Part shown: piece after piece, positions 1-6,168 of the stretch
How positions within the stretch are numbered: the first letter of the stretch is position 1
Layout of the letters: each line of letters opens with the position of its first letter
Source: Methanobacteriota archaeon
Lineage (GTDB): Archaea > Halobacteriota > Bog-38 > Methanoflorentales > Methanoflorentaceae
DNA length: 16,045 bases
Reading direction: 5' to 3'
NCBI GenBank assembly: GCA_003170935.1
Contig: PMYA01000139.1
Coordinates: forward strand, 1-16,045
Notes under the pieces: model-generated
What the model saw: only the letters and a program-made list of their open reading frames with translations
The model's database searches: none
Told to the model about the DNA's origin: nothing
Program-made: the position numbers and the translations under genes

Positions 1-68
1 CAATAGGACTTGTCTTCGTCTTCAGGTTTGAGCAACTTTCTTTTACCTTTCTTCGATCGTAATTGCAA
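1..68 (-). CDS. Possible start of a leftward gene running off the window (unidentified)
   Basis: On the minus strand a frame opens with TTG at 68 (complement of 66-68) and stays open through 22 codons to the window edge. An AAGGA sequence (complement of 77-81) lies 8 nt upstream, a reasonable ribosome-binding distance. The predicted residues are strongly charged, with a Lys/Arg-rich stretch followed by an acidic PEDED stretch, and I recognise no family. There is no ATG or GTG start, the fragment is very short, and a different leftward frame immediately upstream (83-193) is also open. The piece could therefore be the start of a small gene, the tail of a frameshifted one, or chance. Confidence 0.3.
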   Translation of the reverse strand, partial: MQLRSKKGKRKLLKPEDEDKSY

Positions 69-82
69 TAGCTTAGTCCTTA

Positions 83-193
83 CGGCGGAATTTTGTTATC
101 AAATGTGAGCTCAGTCTCCTTGGTTTCTAGGCACGCAGCTGTCGCATAATGTGCTTTTACGTCGTATTTAGTTCCGTCAACTGCCGCGAGTTT
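83..193 (-). other. Start-less leftward open frame, possible gene remnant
   Basis: The minus strand is open for 37 codons between a TAA at 194-196 and a TAA at 80-82, with no ATG, GTG or TTG inside. Its composition looks protein-like (for example VDGTKYDV near its beginning) and resembles the charged character of the next leftward frame, which is open to the window edge. Joined by one frame change near 85-105, the two would give about 60 continuous residues. I do not recognise the product. Without a start codon it is either a decayed gene, a sequencing frameshift, or chance. Confidence 0.2.
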
Positions 194-199
194 TTATAG
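191..199 (+). promoter_or_regulatory. TATA box for the aconitase X operon
   Basis: TTTTTATAG lies about 26-27 nt upstream of the ATG at 223, the usual archaeal distance from TATA box to transcription start. No Shine-Dalgarno sequence precedes the ATG (the stretch is ACATATA-like). Both facts suggest a leaderless or nearly leaderless message. Confidence 0.55.
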
Positions 200-222
200 T
201 AACGTGACTATATTTACATATA

Positions 223-1347
223 ATGCATCTAAATCGAAACGACGAAGATATCCTTGCTGGCGAATTGGGGGCCGTGAAACAAAAAGCGATGGAGATCTTA
301 GTCGCTCTCGGCGATATCTATGGGGCTGAACGGCTTGTCCCAATAGAAAGCGCGCAGATCGCAGGTGTGTCGTATAAAACCATCGGCGACGCTGGCCTTG
401 AATACTTAACAGATCTAACTGGAAGCGTTACCGTTCCAACAATGCTTAACCCAATGGGAATGGATCGATACAAATGGAGACAAATGGGAATCGACGAGTT
501 GTTTGTTGAAAAACAGCTGGCCATTATCAGAAAATATGAAATGCTCGGAATCGATGCCCAATGCACTTGCACGCCTTATTATGTGAATGCTCCACGTAAA
601 GGGTCCCATTTGAGCTGGTCCGAGTCATCCGCTGTTTCTTATGCAAATTCGGTTCTCGGTGCGCGCACTAATCGAGAGGGGGGACCAAGTGCACTTGCTG
701 CTGCACTGGTAGGAAAAACGCCCGAATACGGCTATCACCTCGATAAGAACAGAGTCCCAGATATAACAATAAAAACAGATTTTCCCCTACAAGGGGCCGA
801 TTTTGGCGCACTTGGATACGTAGTTGGGAAGATTGTCCATTCACGAGTACCTCAGTTTTCCTTTGTTACCCAACCGAACGATGATGAGCTGAAAGCTCTG
901 GGTGCCGGCATGGCCGCCACAGGGGCTGTAGCCCTTTACTACTCGGAAAGAAGAGCAAAGCCAAGCGAAACACTTGAACTAAGTCGTTCAGACCTTGACA
1001 TTTATTCATCGAGCGAACCTGACGCCGTTGTGTTAGGGTGTCCGCACTGTTCACGTTCAGAGCTTACAGAGATCGCACGGCTTTTAGATGGACACACTGT
1101 CAAACGACCTCTCTGGATTTGCACTTCACGATTCGTGGCGGATCGTTGCAGGTCATTAATCACTCGCATTGAAGAAACTGGCGCCAACGTAATATGCGAC
1201 ACGTGCATGATTGTATCGCCAGCGTTTGAAAAACGACGCCTGATGGTTAATTCCGGAAAAGCTCTTGAATATGGACCAAGCTTGTGTAATTCACATACAG
1301 TGATGGGAACGACCGCGGACTGTATCAACATCGCGTGTAACGCGTAA
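223..1347 (+). CDS. Aconitase X catalytic (large) subunit, probable phosphomevalonate dehydratase large subunit
   Basis: The 374-residue protein belongs to the aconitase X family. In archaea this subunit and its small partner dehydrate (R)-5-phosphomevalonate to trans-anhydromevalonate 5-phosphate, a step of the archaeal modified mevalonate pathway to isoprenoid lipids, using an iron-sulfur cluster. Visible family features are the TVPTMLNPMGMD segment (about 70-81), the CTCTPYY segment with C114 and C116, the GCPHCS segment with C273 and C276, and CDTC with C325 and C328. One Cys from each of these is a candidate cluster ligand. Length is normal for an archaeal large subunit that is separate from the small one. 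The ATG at 223 fits a leaderless promoter. The small subunit follows after 28 bp. The family assignment is secure; the substrate is inferred from archaeal context. Confidence 0.93.
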   Translation: MHLNRNDEDILAGELGAVKQKAMEILVALGDIYGAERLVPIESAQIAGVSYKTIGDAGLEYLTDLTGSVTVPTMLNPMGMDRYKWRQMGIDELFVEKQLAIIRKYEMLGIDAQCTCTPYYVNAPRKGSHLSWSESSAVSYANSVLGARTNREGGPSALAAALVGKTPEYGYHLDKNRVPDITIKTDFPLQGADFGALGYVVGKIVHSRVPQFSFVTQPNDDELKALGAGMAATGAVALYYSERRAKPSETLELSRSDLDIYSSSEPDAVVLGCPHCSRSELTEIARLLDGHTVKRPLWICTSRFVADRCRSLITRIEETGANVICDTCMIVSPAFEKRRLMVNSGKALEYGPSLCNSHTVMGTTADCINIACNA

Positions 1348-1375
1348 AGAACTCAAAAAGATAGTAGCGTTTTCT

Positions 1376-1783
1376 ATGCTTAAACGCATCAAAGGCCGGA
1401 TAATATCAAAAGGAATTGGCGAAGGGGATGCCGTGGTAACGAGTCAACCACTCTCATTCTTGGGTGGCGTGGATCCCAAACGAGGAGTTATCATCGATTT
1501 AAAGCACGAGTTGTATGGTGTTTCAATCGTGGGCTCAGTTCTTGCTTTTCCACAAGGCAAGGGATCAACAGTAGGATCTTATGTGATGTATCAACTCAAA
1601 AGAAACGGGAAAGCCCCGGCCGCGATCGTTAACGCTTCAAGCGAAACGATTATTGCCGTTGGAGCGATCATCTCGAACATCCCCCTTATCGACAGACTTG
1701 ATGTCGACCCGATAGATGCCATCAAACCGGGATCACACGTACTCGTAAATTGCGTTGACGGCTTCATAGAGGTAGAAACTTGA
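1376..1783 (+). CDS. Aconitase X swivel (small) subunit, probable phosphomevalonate dehydratase small subunit
   Basis: This 135-residue protein is the DUF126/aconitase X swivel subunit that pairs with the catalytic subunit directly upstream. The swivelling domain contributes to the active site between the two subunits. The diagnostic stretch GKGSTVGSYVMYQL lies around residues 61-74 and is followed by KAPAAIVN, as in family members. It contains no cysteines that look like cluster ligands, which is expected. In many bacteria both parts are fused in one chain, while archaea keep them separate, as here. The ATG at 1376 has no obvious Shine-Dalgarno sequence, so translation may depend on the upstream gene. 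Its TGA stop overlaps the TTG start of the next gene by 4 bp (TTGA), indicating one operon. Confidence 0.92.
   Translation: MLKRIKGRIISKGIGEGDAVVTSQPLSFLGGVDPKRGVIIDLKHELYGVSIVGSVLAFPQGKGSTVGSYVMYQLKRNGKAPAAIVNASSETIIAVGAIISNIPLIDRLDVDPIDAIKPGSHVLVNCVDGFIEVET
1769..1773 (+). promoter_or_regulatory. Shine-Dalgarno GAGGT deciding a TTG start
   Basis: GAGGT sits 6 nt before the TTG at 1780, inside the last codons of the aconitase X small subunit. It supports TTG as the true start of the site-2-protease-like gene and translational coupling with the upstream gene. Confidence 0.6.
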
Positions 1784-2841
1784 ACGAACTCGTCAACTTG
1801 GACCGAATAAATATTGTATTTCACGTTTATGAGATTCAAACGAGTGGGCCAGTTATCAGATATTACGGTGAACCACTAGTTGACAGCAAGACGCTTTTAG
1901 CGTCTCTCTGGAATGACTTCGCAGACAGGGGTTACGAGCCGGAACTGAAGCGCGAACACGGTGAGTTTGTGCTCCTAGCGATTCCTGTCAGCAACACCGA
2001 TGATAAGAAGCATGTCAACGTTATTCTGGCAATCGCTACCGCTTTTGCCATCACACTTACCGGTGCGGTTTTTTTTTACGGCGTCGACCCGATTACAGAC
2101 CCGTTACTTATCTATAAAGGCTTGCCCTTTGCAGCAGCCGTCATGTTCGTTCTTGGCTCTCACGAGTTAGCCCACTATTATGTCGCAAAGCGCCGCGGAA
2201 TGAAGGCAAGCTTACCGTTCTTTATACCGCTGCCACTTATATCACCTGTCGGAACTTTGGGCGCACTTATCAGGCTTAAGGGAGCTATTCCAGATCGAAA
2301 GTCTCTTTTTGACGTAGGAATCGCTGGGCCACTTGTAGGGCTAGCAGCTGCTATCGTTGTTACAATAGTTGGGTTTCTACTTCCGCCGGTCACCACAAGC
2401 GCCTCACAAGCGCAGACTATCGCGTTAGGGACTCCGCTTCTCTTTGCGTTAATTGAAAAAGTTGTCCCAGTAACGTCGACCGGCACACATCCGGTGGCCT
2501 TCGCAGGTTGGGTAGGCATGCTCATAACCAGCCTAAATCTACTGCCAGTAGGACAACTAGATGGAGGGCATATCGCCCGAGCTATCTCTGGCGAAAAAAC
2601 AACGTACATATCAGCAGCAGTTCCACTCGTGCTAATGGCTACGGGAGTTTTCTATTCGCTCAACGGTTTGAACGGAGATATGCTCCTGTTTTGGGGATTC
2701 TTTACTTTACTATTCGCAACTGGGGGACATCCGCGGCCGATCAATGATACGAAAAAGCTCGATAATCTGCGCATAGTCTTAGGAATCTTAGCTTTTGGCC
2801 TATGCATAGCTTGTTTCACCCCAATCCCGATTCAAGCGTAA
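1780..2841 (+). CDS. Site-2-protease-like membrane zinc metallopeptidase (M50 family)
   Basis: This 353-residue integral membrane protein belongs to the M50 intramembrane metalloprotease family, whose members cut transmembrane segments of regulators or other membrane proteins. The zinc motif HELAH is at 128-132, within a hydrophobic segment, and the second motif LDGGH is at 260-264, where D261 is the usual third ligand. Residues 1-75 form a soluble N-terminal domain. Hydrophobic spans follow at about 80-101, 115-135, 178-202, 238-258, 275-298, 300-314 and 330-348. There is no visible PDZ domain. The TTG start overlaps the preceding stop. The 3' end overlaps the radical SAM gene by about 40 bp. 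The substrate is unknown. Placement in a lipid-pathway operon suggests, but does not show, a role in membrane regulation. Confidence 0.9.
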   Translation: MNELVNLDRINIVFHVYEIQTSGPVIRYYGEPLVDSKTLLASLWNDFADRGYEPELKREHGEFVLLAIPVSNTDDKKHVNVILAIATAFAITLTGAVFFYGVDPITDPLLIYKGLPFAAAVMFVLGSHELAHYYVAKRRGMKASLPFFIPLPLISPVGTLGALIRLKGAIPDRKSLFDVGIAGPLVGLAAAIVVTIVGFLLPPVTTSASQAQTIALGTPLLFALIEKVVPVTSTGTHPVAFAGWVGMLITSLNLLPVGQLDGGHIARAISGEKTTYISAAVPLVLMATGVFYSLNGLNGDMLLFWGFFTLLFATGGHPRPINDTKKLDNLRIVLGILAFGLCIACFTPIPIQA

Positions 2842-3938
2842 CAATACGCTTTGACAAAAGAAACACATTCAGCTTGGCAGCAATCCAAGCGATCCTCACT
2901 TCACGAGGTATCGAACCAACTTTTTCTTCGAGTCCTCGCGATGGAGTCATGATCTACAGCATGGCGACGCCACAAGCACGTGAAGTTTATTATGAGGTGG
3001 AAAACGCACGAACGCAGTCTGTATTCATAGCGGGCGGCCCCCATCCATCAGCCAAGGCAAGCGAAGCACTAGAACGATTCGACGTCGTCGTCCTCGGAGA
3101 AGGTGAAGAAACGCTCCCTGAGCTAATCTGTGCGCTCAAGGACGATAGCGAGCTAGAAACTGTGCGAGGCATCGCATACAAACGGTCTGGTATAACCTAC
3201 AAAACCCATCCAAGACCTCACGTACTGCTCGACGATTATCCGCCCTTCAATCAGAACCTGCGGGCCCCCATCGAAATCAGCCGCGGTTGCCCACATAACT
3301 GCAAATACTGTCAAACACCGCGTCTCTTCGGCACGAAAATGCGCCATCGGAGCGTGGGATCCATCGCTTTTTACAGCAAGTACCTGTCAGACGTAAGATT
3401 TACCTCACCTAACGCGTTCGCTTATGGATCCGACGGCCGCCACATAGCACCTAAGAGAGTGTCTGAGCTCCTAGCTTCATTATGCGGTCGAGTTTATTTC
3501 GGAACCTTTCCTTCCGAGGTCCGGCCAGAATTTATTACGGACGAAATGCTTGATGTCATCAAGGAATACTGCGTAAACACTTCAATCCACATCGGGGCGC
3601 AGTCGGGAAGCGATGCTGTGTTGGAAGAGACGAACCGAGGGCATTCACGTCGAGACGTCGGAGCTGCAGTCGATATATGCCTCAATCACGGTTTCAGTCC
3701 AGTAGTGGACTTCATCTTTGGGCTCCCGACCGAAGAAGCTGTAGATCAGGCAGATAGTCTCGATCTCATTGACTACATCGTTTCTGGTGGCGGAAGGGTG
3801 CGTGCCCACTACTTTATTCCACTACCTGGAACCCCCTATGAAAACGAGACGCCAGCGTCGGTGGGTAAAGAGGTACAGAAAAGACTTGGCAGACTCGCGC
3901 GCGACGGTAAACTTACCGGACGGTGGGAGCCCTACTAA
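2802..3938 (+). CDS. Radical SAM protein with B12-binding-like N-terminal domain (MJ1487-like)
   Basis: The roughly 378-residue protein has an N-terminal part (about 1-135) resembling the cobalamin-binding fold of B12-dependent radical SAM enzymes, including GGPHPSA (78-84) and VVLGEGEET (96-104). The radical SAM motif GCPHNCKYC follows, with C163, C167 and C170 as [4Fe-4S] ligands. Later segments typical of the class are IHIGAQSGSD and VDFIFGLPTEE. I do not see the classical DxHxxG cobalamin His ligand, so B12 binding is uncertain. The whole resembles the archaeal MJ1487 family, whose reaction is unknown to me. The start is uncertain: ATG at 2802 or TTG at 2811, both inside the end of the S2P-like gene. 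The overlap implies cotranscription. Confidence 0.85.
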   Translation: MHSLFHPNPDSSVTIRFDKRNTFSLAAIQAILTSRGIEPTFSSSPRDGVMIYSMATPQAREVYYEVENARTQSVFIAGGPHPSAKASEALERFDVVVLGEGEETLPELICALKDDSELETVRGIAYKRSGITYKTHPRPHVLLDDYPPFNQNLRAPIEISRGCPHNCKYCQTPRLFGTKMRHRSVGSIAFYSKYLSDVRFTSPNAFAYGSDGRHIAPKRVSELLASLCGRVYFGTFPSEVRPEFITDEMLDVIKEYCVNTSIHIGAQSGSDAVLEETNRGHSRRDVGAAVDICLNHGFSPVVDFIFGLPTEEAVDQADSLDLIDYIVSGGGRVRAHYFIPLPGTPYENETPASVGKEVQKRLGRLARDGKLTGRWEPY

Positions 3939-3958
3939 CTACCACAAAAAGACAAACG

Positions 3959-3967
3959 ATTTAAAAC
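3959..3967 (+). promoter_or_regulatory. Possible TATA box for the metallophosphoesterase gene
   Basis: ATTTAAAAC lies about 40 nt before the ATG at 4006, which would put transcription start near 3988-3990 and leave a leader of some 17 nt. GTGAGATC, a broken match to the GGTGATC ribosome-binding consensus, lies just before the ATG. Confidence 0.35.
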
Positions 3968-4005
3968 AGAGGGCCGTAAACGTAAGCTTGAGTTGTGAGA
4001 TCTTT

Positions 4006-4647
4006 ATGAAGTTTTTAGTTCTTTCGGATGCTCACGGCGTCTATTCTCATGTCACCCAATTGTTATATAAGGCTGGAGATGTCGATGCCGTTTGTGTAAT
4101 AGGAGATATTACGGATTTTGGACCGAATATCCTAATAAATGAGCTGCTGTCGCTGCTCGGAGATGATGTGCCGACCCTTATCATACCGGGCAACTGTGAC
4201 CTTCCGACTTTTGTTGAAACGATAGAAGAGTCCACTGCAGTTAACTTACATCTCAAGAGTTTTGACTATGATGACATTAAATTCCTCGGTATCGGCGGAT
4301 CCAACCCCACGCCGTTTAACACTCCCTTTGAACTTAATGAGGCAGAAATCCACAGTTACGTCGATAAGCTCTTGACCGAAGTCGGTGAAACGACTGTTTT
4401 GCTATCGCACACCCCACCTAAAGGATTCTTAGATGAGGTTGACTCAAAGCACGTTGGCAGTGAGGCTATTCTTAGCGCAGTTAACGTTGTCGATGTGCTC
4501 GCTTGTGGGCACATACACGAGCAGCGCGGCACGCTTGTGGCCGGCAAAACCGCGATCGTGAATCCTGGAATGGCCGCCCGCGGTTTTGGGGCGGTCGTTG
4601 AAATTCTCCCTGAAGCAGAAGCAAACATCTCGCTGATGCAAGGCTAA
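4006..4647 (+). CDS. Calcineurin-like metallophosphoesterase (YfcE/MJ0936-type)
   Basis: The 213-residue protein shows the full set of dinuclear metallophosphoesterase motifs: DAH (D8, H10), GDITD (D34), GNCD (N63), SHTPP (H135) and GHIHE (H169, H171). GNCD in place of the commoner GNHD occurs in the small archaeal/bacterial phosphodiesterase branch. It should be a soluble cytoplasmic enzyme hydrolysing a phosphomonoester or phosphodiester; the substrate cannot be read from sequence. The frame is open upstream to 3769, but that part overlaps the radical SAM gene. The protein fold begins at MKFLVLSDAHG, so ATG at 4006 is chosen. It stands 67 bp from the previous gene and 76 bp from the next, and may be its own transcription unit. 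Confidence 0.9.
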   Translation: MKFLVLSDAHGVYSHVTQLLYKAGDVDAVCVIGDITDFGPNILINELLSLLGDDVPTLIIPGNCDLPTFVETIEESTAVNLHLKSFDYDDIKFLGIGGSNPTPFNTPFELNEAEIHSYVDKLLTEVGETTVLLSHTPPKGFLDEVDSKHVGSEAILSAVNVVDVLACGHIHEQRGTLVAGKTAIVNPGMAARGFGAVVEILPEAEANISLMQG

Positions 4648-4694
4648 GTCAATGCGAATCCAACGTCGAGCGGCCCAATCCTCCAACGATAAGG

Positions 4695-4705
4695 GTTTTA
4701 AGTAT
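4695..4705 (+). promoter_or_regulatory. TATA box for the FKBP gene
   Basis: TTTTAAGTATT lies about 25-28 nt before the ATG at 4724. The ATG follows TATCCACT with no Shine-Dalgarno sequence. As for the aconitase X gene, the layout suggests leaderless transcription. Confidence 0.5.
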
Positions 4706-4723
4706 TAACCATAAGTATCCACT

Positions 4724-5494
4724 ATGAGCGTTACAAGGGGCGATTTCATTAGATTGTCTTACACTGGCCGATTGGACAACGGCGATATTTTTGATACTAC
4801 AAACGCAGACGTTGCCAAAGAGAATGATCTATTTGCTGAGGGCGTAAGCTATGCGCCGATAGTTGTCATTGCCGGAGAAAACATGGTAGTCACGGGGCTT
4901 GATGAAGACTTGATGGGAAAAGCGTCTGGCTACGAAGGACAAGTCAAGATTCAGCCAAAAGATGCTTTTGGCGAGCGAAAGCCTGAATTGGTTGAGGTCG
5001 TCCCTACACGCAGATTCGAAAAGAGGCCGACCCCTGGAATGCGAGTTTCGCTCGACAACAGGACCGGGACTGTCGAGAGTGTAATTGGGGGACGAGTACG
5101 AGTAGATTTTAACTCGCCTTATGCCGGTAAGACGATCGTTTATGATTACACGATTGAAAAGATCGTGGACAAGGCTGTCGATAAAGTCAAAGGTTTGCTC
5201 AAGTACTACTTAAATAAAGACTTCAATGTTTCGATCGCCAAGAAAAGAGTGAAAGTCGACATGCCCCACGAACTAGGGTTTAATCCCCAAGTGCAGTACT
5301 ATAAAAAACTGCTTGCAGAAAAGATAATGCAGTTTACCGATATGGAAGAAGTCGATTACATCGAAGTGCACAAGCGACCCGAACCCGTCAGCGAAGAAGC
5401 CGTAGAGGGAGCTTCGGAAGAGGCTTCAGAGAAAAAAGCTGATCAACAATCGGAAGTGCAAGGAAAGAAGGAGATACAATCTCCTGACGGATAA
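4724..5494 (+). CDS. FKBP-type peptidyl-prolyl isomerase, long archaeal type
   Basis: The 256-residue protein is a long archaeal FKBP (SlyD-like), a cytoplasmic prolyl cis-trans isomerase and folding chaperone. The FKBP core is visible as YTGRLDNGDIFDTT (13-26), the hydrophobic VIAGENMVVTGLDEDLMG stretch (48-65) and VKIQPKDAFGER (74-85). The flap or insert domain spans about 86-135, with MRVSLDNRTGTV and GGRVRVDFNSPYAGKT, and the core closes with VYDYTIEKI. A second region of about 150-225 is the extra C-terminal domain of long archaeal forms. The last 30 or so residues are rich in Glu, Lys, Ser and Gln and probably disordered. It converges with the UPF0179 gene on the other strand. Confidence 0.92.
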   Translation: MSVTRGDFIRLSYTGRLDNGDIFDTTNADVAKENDLFAEGVSYAPIVVIAGENMVVTGLDEDLMGKASGYEGQVKIQPKDAFGERKPELVEVVPTRRFEKRPTPGMRVSLDNRTGTVESVIGGRVRVDFNSPYAGKTIVYDYTIEKIVDKAVDKVKGLLKYYLNKDFNVSIAKKRVKVDMPHELGFNPQVQYYKKLLAEKIMQFTDMEEVDYIEVHKRPEPVSEEAVEGASEEASEKKADQQSEVQGKKEIQSPDG

Positions 5495-5527
5495 TCGTAA
5501 CTTGCCAAAACTCACGCTTAAAAAAAT

Positions 5528-5543
5528 AACGACAATTGTCGTT
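5528..5543. repeat. Perfect 16-bp palindrome between convergent genes
   Basis: AACGACAATTGTCGTT is a perfect inverted repeat with no loop, 34 bp after the FKBP stop and preceded by a run of A residues. It could be a protein-binding site, part of a transcription end signal for the FKBP or UPF0179 transcripts, or chance. A further T-rich stretch (CTTTTAATTA) follows at about 5567-5576. Confidence 0.6.
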
Positions 5544-5577
5544 CTTCATCAGAATTAGTAGTGACGCTTTTAATTAC

Positions 5578-5617
5578 TCGCTGAGTGCATAACATATCGG
5601 CCGATGCCGAGCAGCGA
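5578..5617. repeat. Inverted repeat TCGCTG...CAGCGA enclosing palindrome ATCGGCCGAT
   Basis: TCGCTG at 5578-5583 pairs with CAGCGA at 5612-5617, and a perfect 10-bp palindrome (5596-5605) lies inside. An RNA read in either direction could fold here. The region lies between two converging stop codons, so a role in ending transcription is the simplest reading. I see no coding sequence in 5495-5640. Confidence 0.45.
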
Positions 5618-5640
5618 ACGATACTCCGTAGAAAGAGCTG

Positions 5641-6087
5641 TTATCTCTTTAGCTCAACTAGCTTTAACGGTTTTCCCTCGGGGCACGCTTGTGGCGCATC
5701 TCCGAGAACCGCAGAAATCGTGAGCCTTTCTTCCCGCACGCCGTCAGGATGGCACAATTCGTAGATCTTGCAGTCAAATACCTCACACTCATTTTGTTTA
5801 TACAAGATTTTCGAGCCGACAAAAGCATTTTTAGCGTCAATTGCAACGATACTGGGACTTTCGACTACTTCCACGGCTTTAACTCCTAAATCGTGTAAGG
5901 CGCAATCGTGCTTTACGTTCCCACGCACGGTTACTATCCTGTACCGACGCCCAACGTCCAGATTCAGGCAAGTGTTTTTGAGCTTGCACGTCTCACATTC
6001 GTTCACAGGTCCATTGAATACAAACTCTGTGCCTATTTTGGCCACGCCGACGCCTATGAGTGTTATGCTCGCGTTTCCTTTTGCCAT
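5641..6087 (-). CDS. UPF0179 family eight-cysteine protein
   Basis: This 148-residue protein belongs to the archaeal UPF0179 family (early segment IGVGVAKIGTEFVF, then CETCKLKNTCLNL). No biochemical function is known to me. Eight cysteines form two similar sets: C31, C34, C40, C62 and C101, C106, C112, C135. Their spacings are x2-x5-x21 and x4-x5-x22. This suggests two metal centres, either zinc or iron-sulfur, in a duplicated arrangement. The frame is open back to a TTG at 6120, but the family begins at MAKxxxTLIG, and 6120 lies at the promoter, so ATG at 6087 is chosen. It follows egsA on the same strand after 81 bp but has its own TATA box. It is a soluble protein without a signal peptide. 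Confidence 0.87.
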   Translation of the reverse strand: MAKGNASITLIGVGVAKIGTEFVFNGPVNECETCKLKNTCLNLDVGRRYRIVTVRGNVKHDCALHDLGVKAVEVVESPSIVAIDAKNAFVGSKILYKQNECEVFDCKIYELCHPDGVREERLTISAVLGDAPQACPEGKPLKLVELKR

Positions 6088-6120
6088 GCTATCAATCCTA
6101 TTCAATCTACGCAAACTCAA

Positions 6121-6131
6121 TCTTATATAAA
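6121..6131 (-). promoter_or_regulatory. TATA box for UPF0179
   Basis: Read on the minus strand, TTTATATAAGA is a near-ideal archaeal TATA box centred about 38 nt before the ATG at 6087. Transcription start is expected near 6100, giving a leader of roughly 13 nt that contains AGGAT. Confidence 0.7.
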
Positions 6132-6168
6132 TAGGTTATTCTGTAGGATAATAAAGATATCAACGAAA

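Noticed and set aside
2178..2609. A 143-residue leftward open frame opposite the S2P-like gene
   Set aside because: It lies wholly within a well-supported gene and has no family features.
3769..4005. N-terminal extension of the metallophosphoesterase
   Set aside because: The extension overlaps the end of the radical SAM gene in another frame. The family fold starts exactly at the ATG at 4006.
6088..6120. Longer UPF0179 start at TTG 6120
   Set aside because: It would lie directly at the TATA box, and the extra 11 residues do not resemble the family start.
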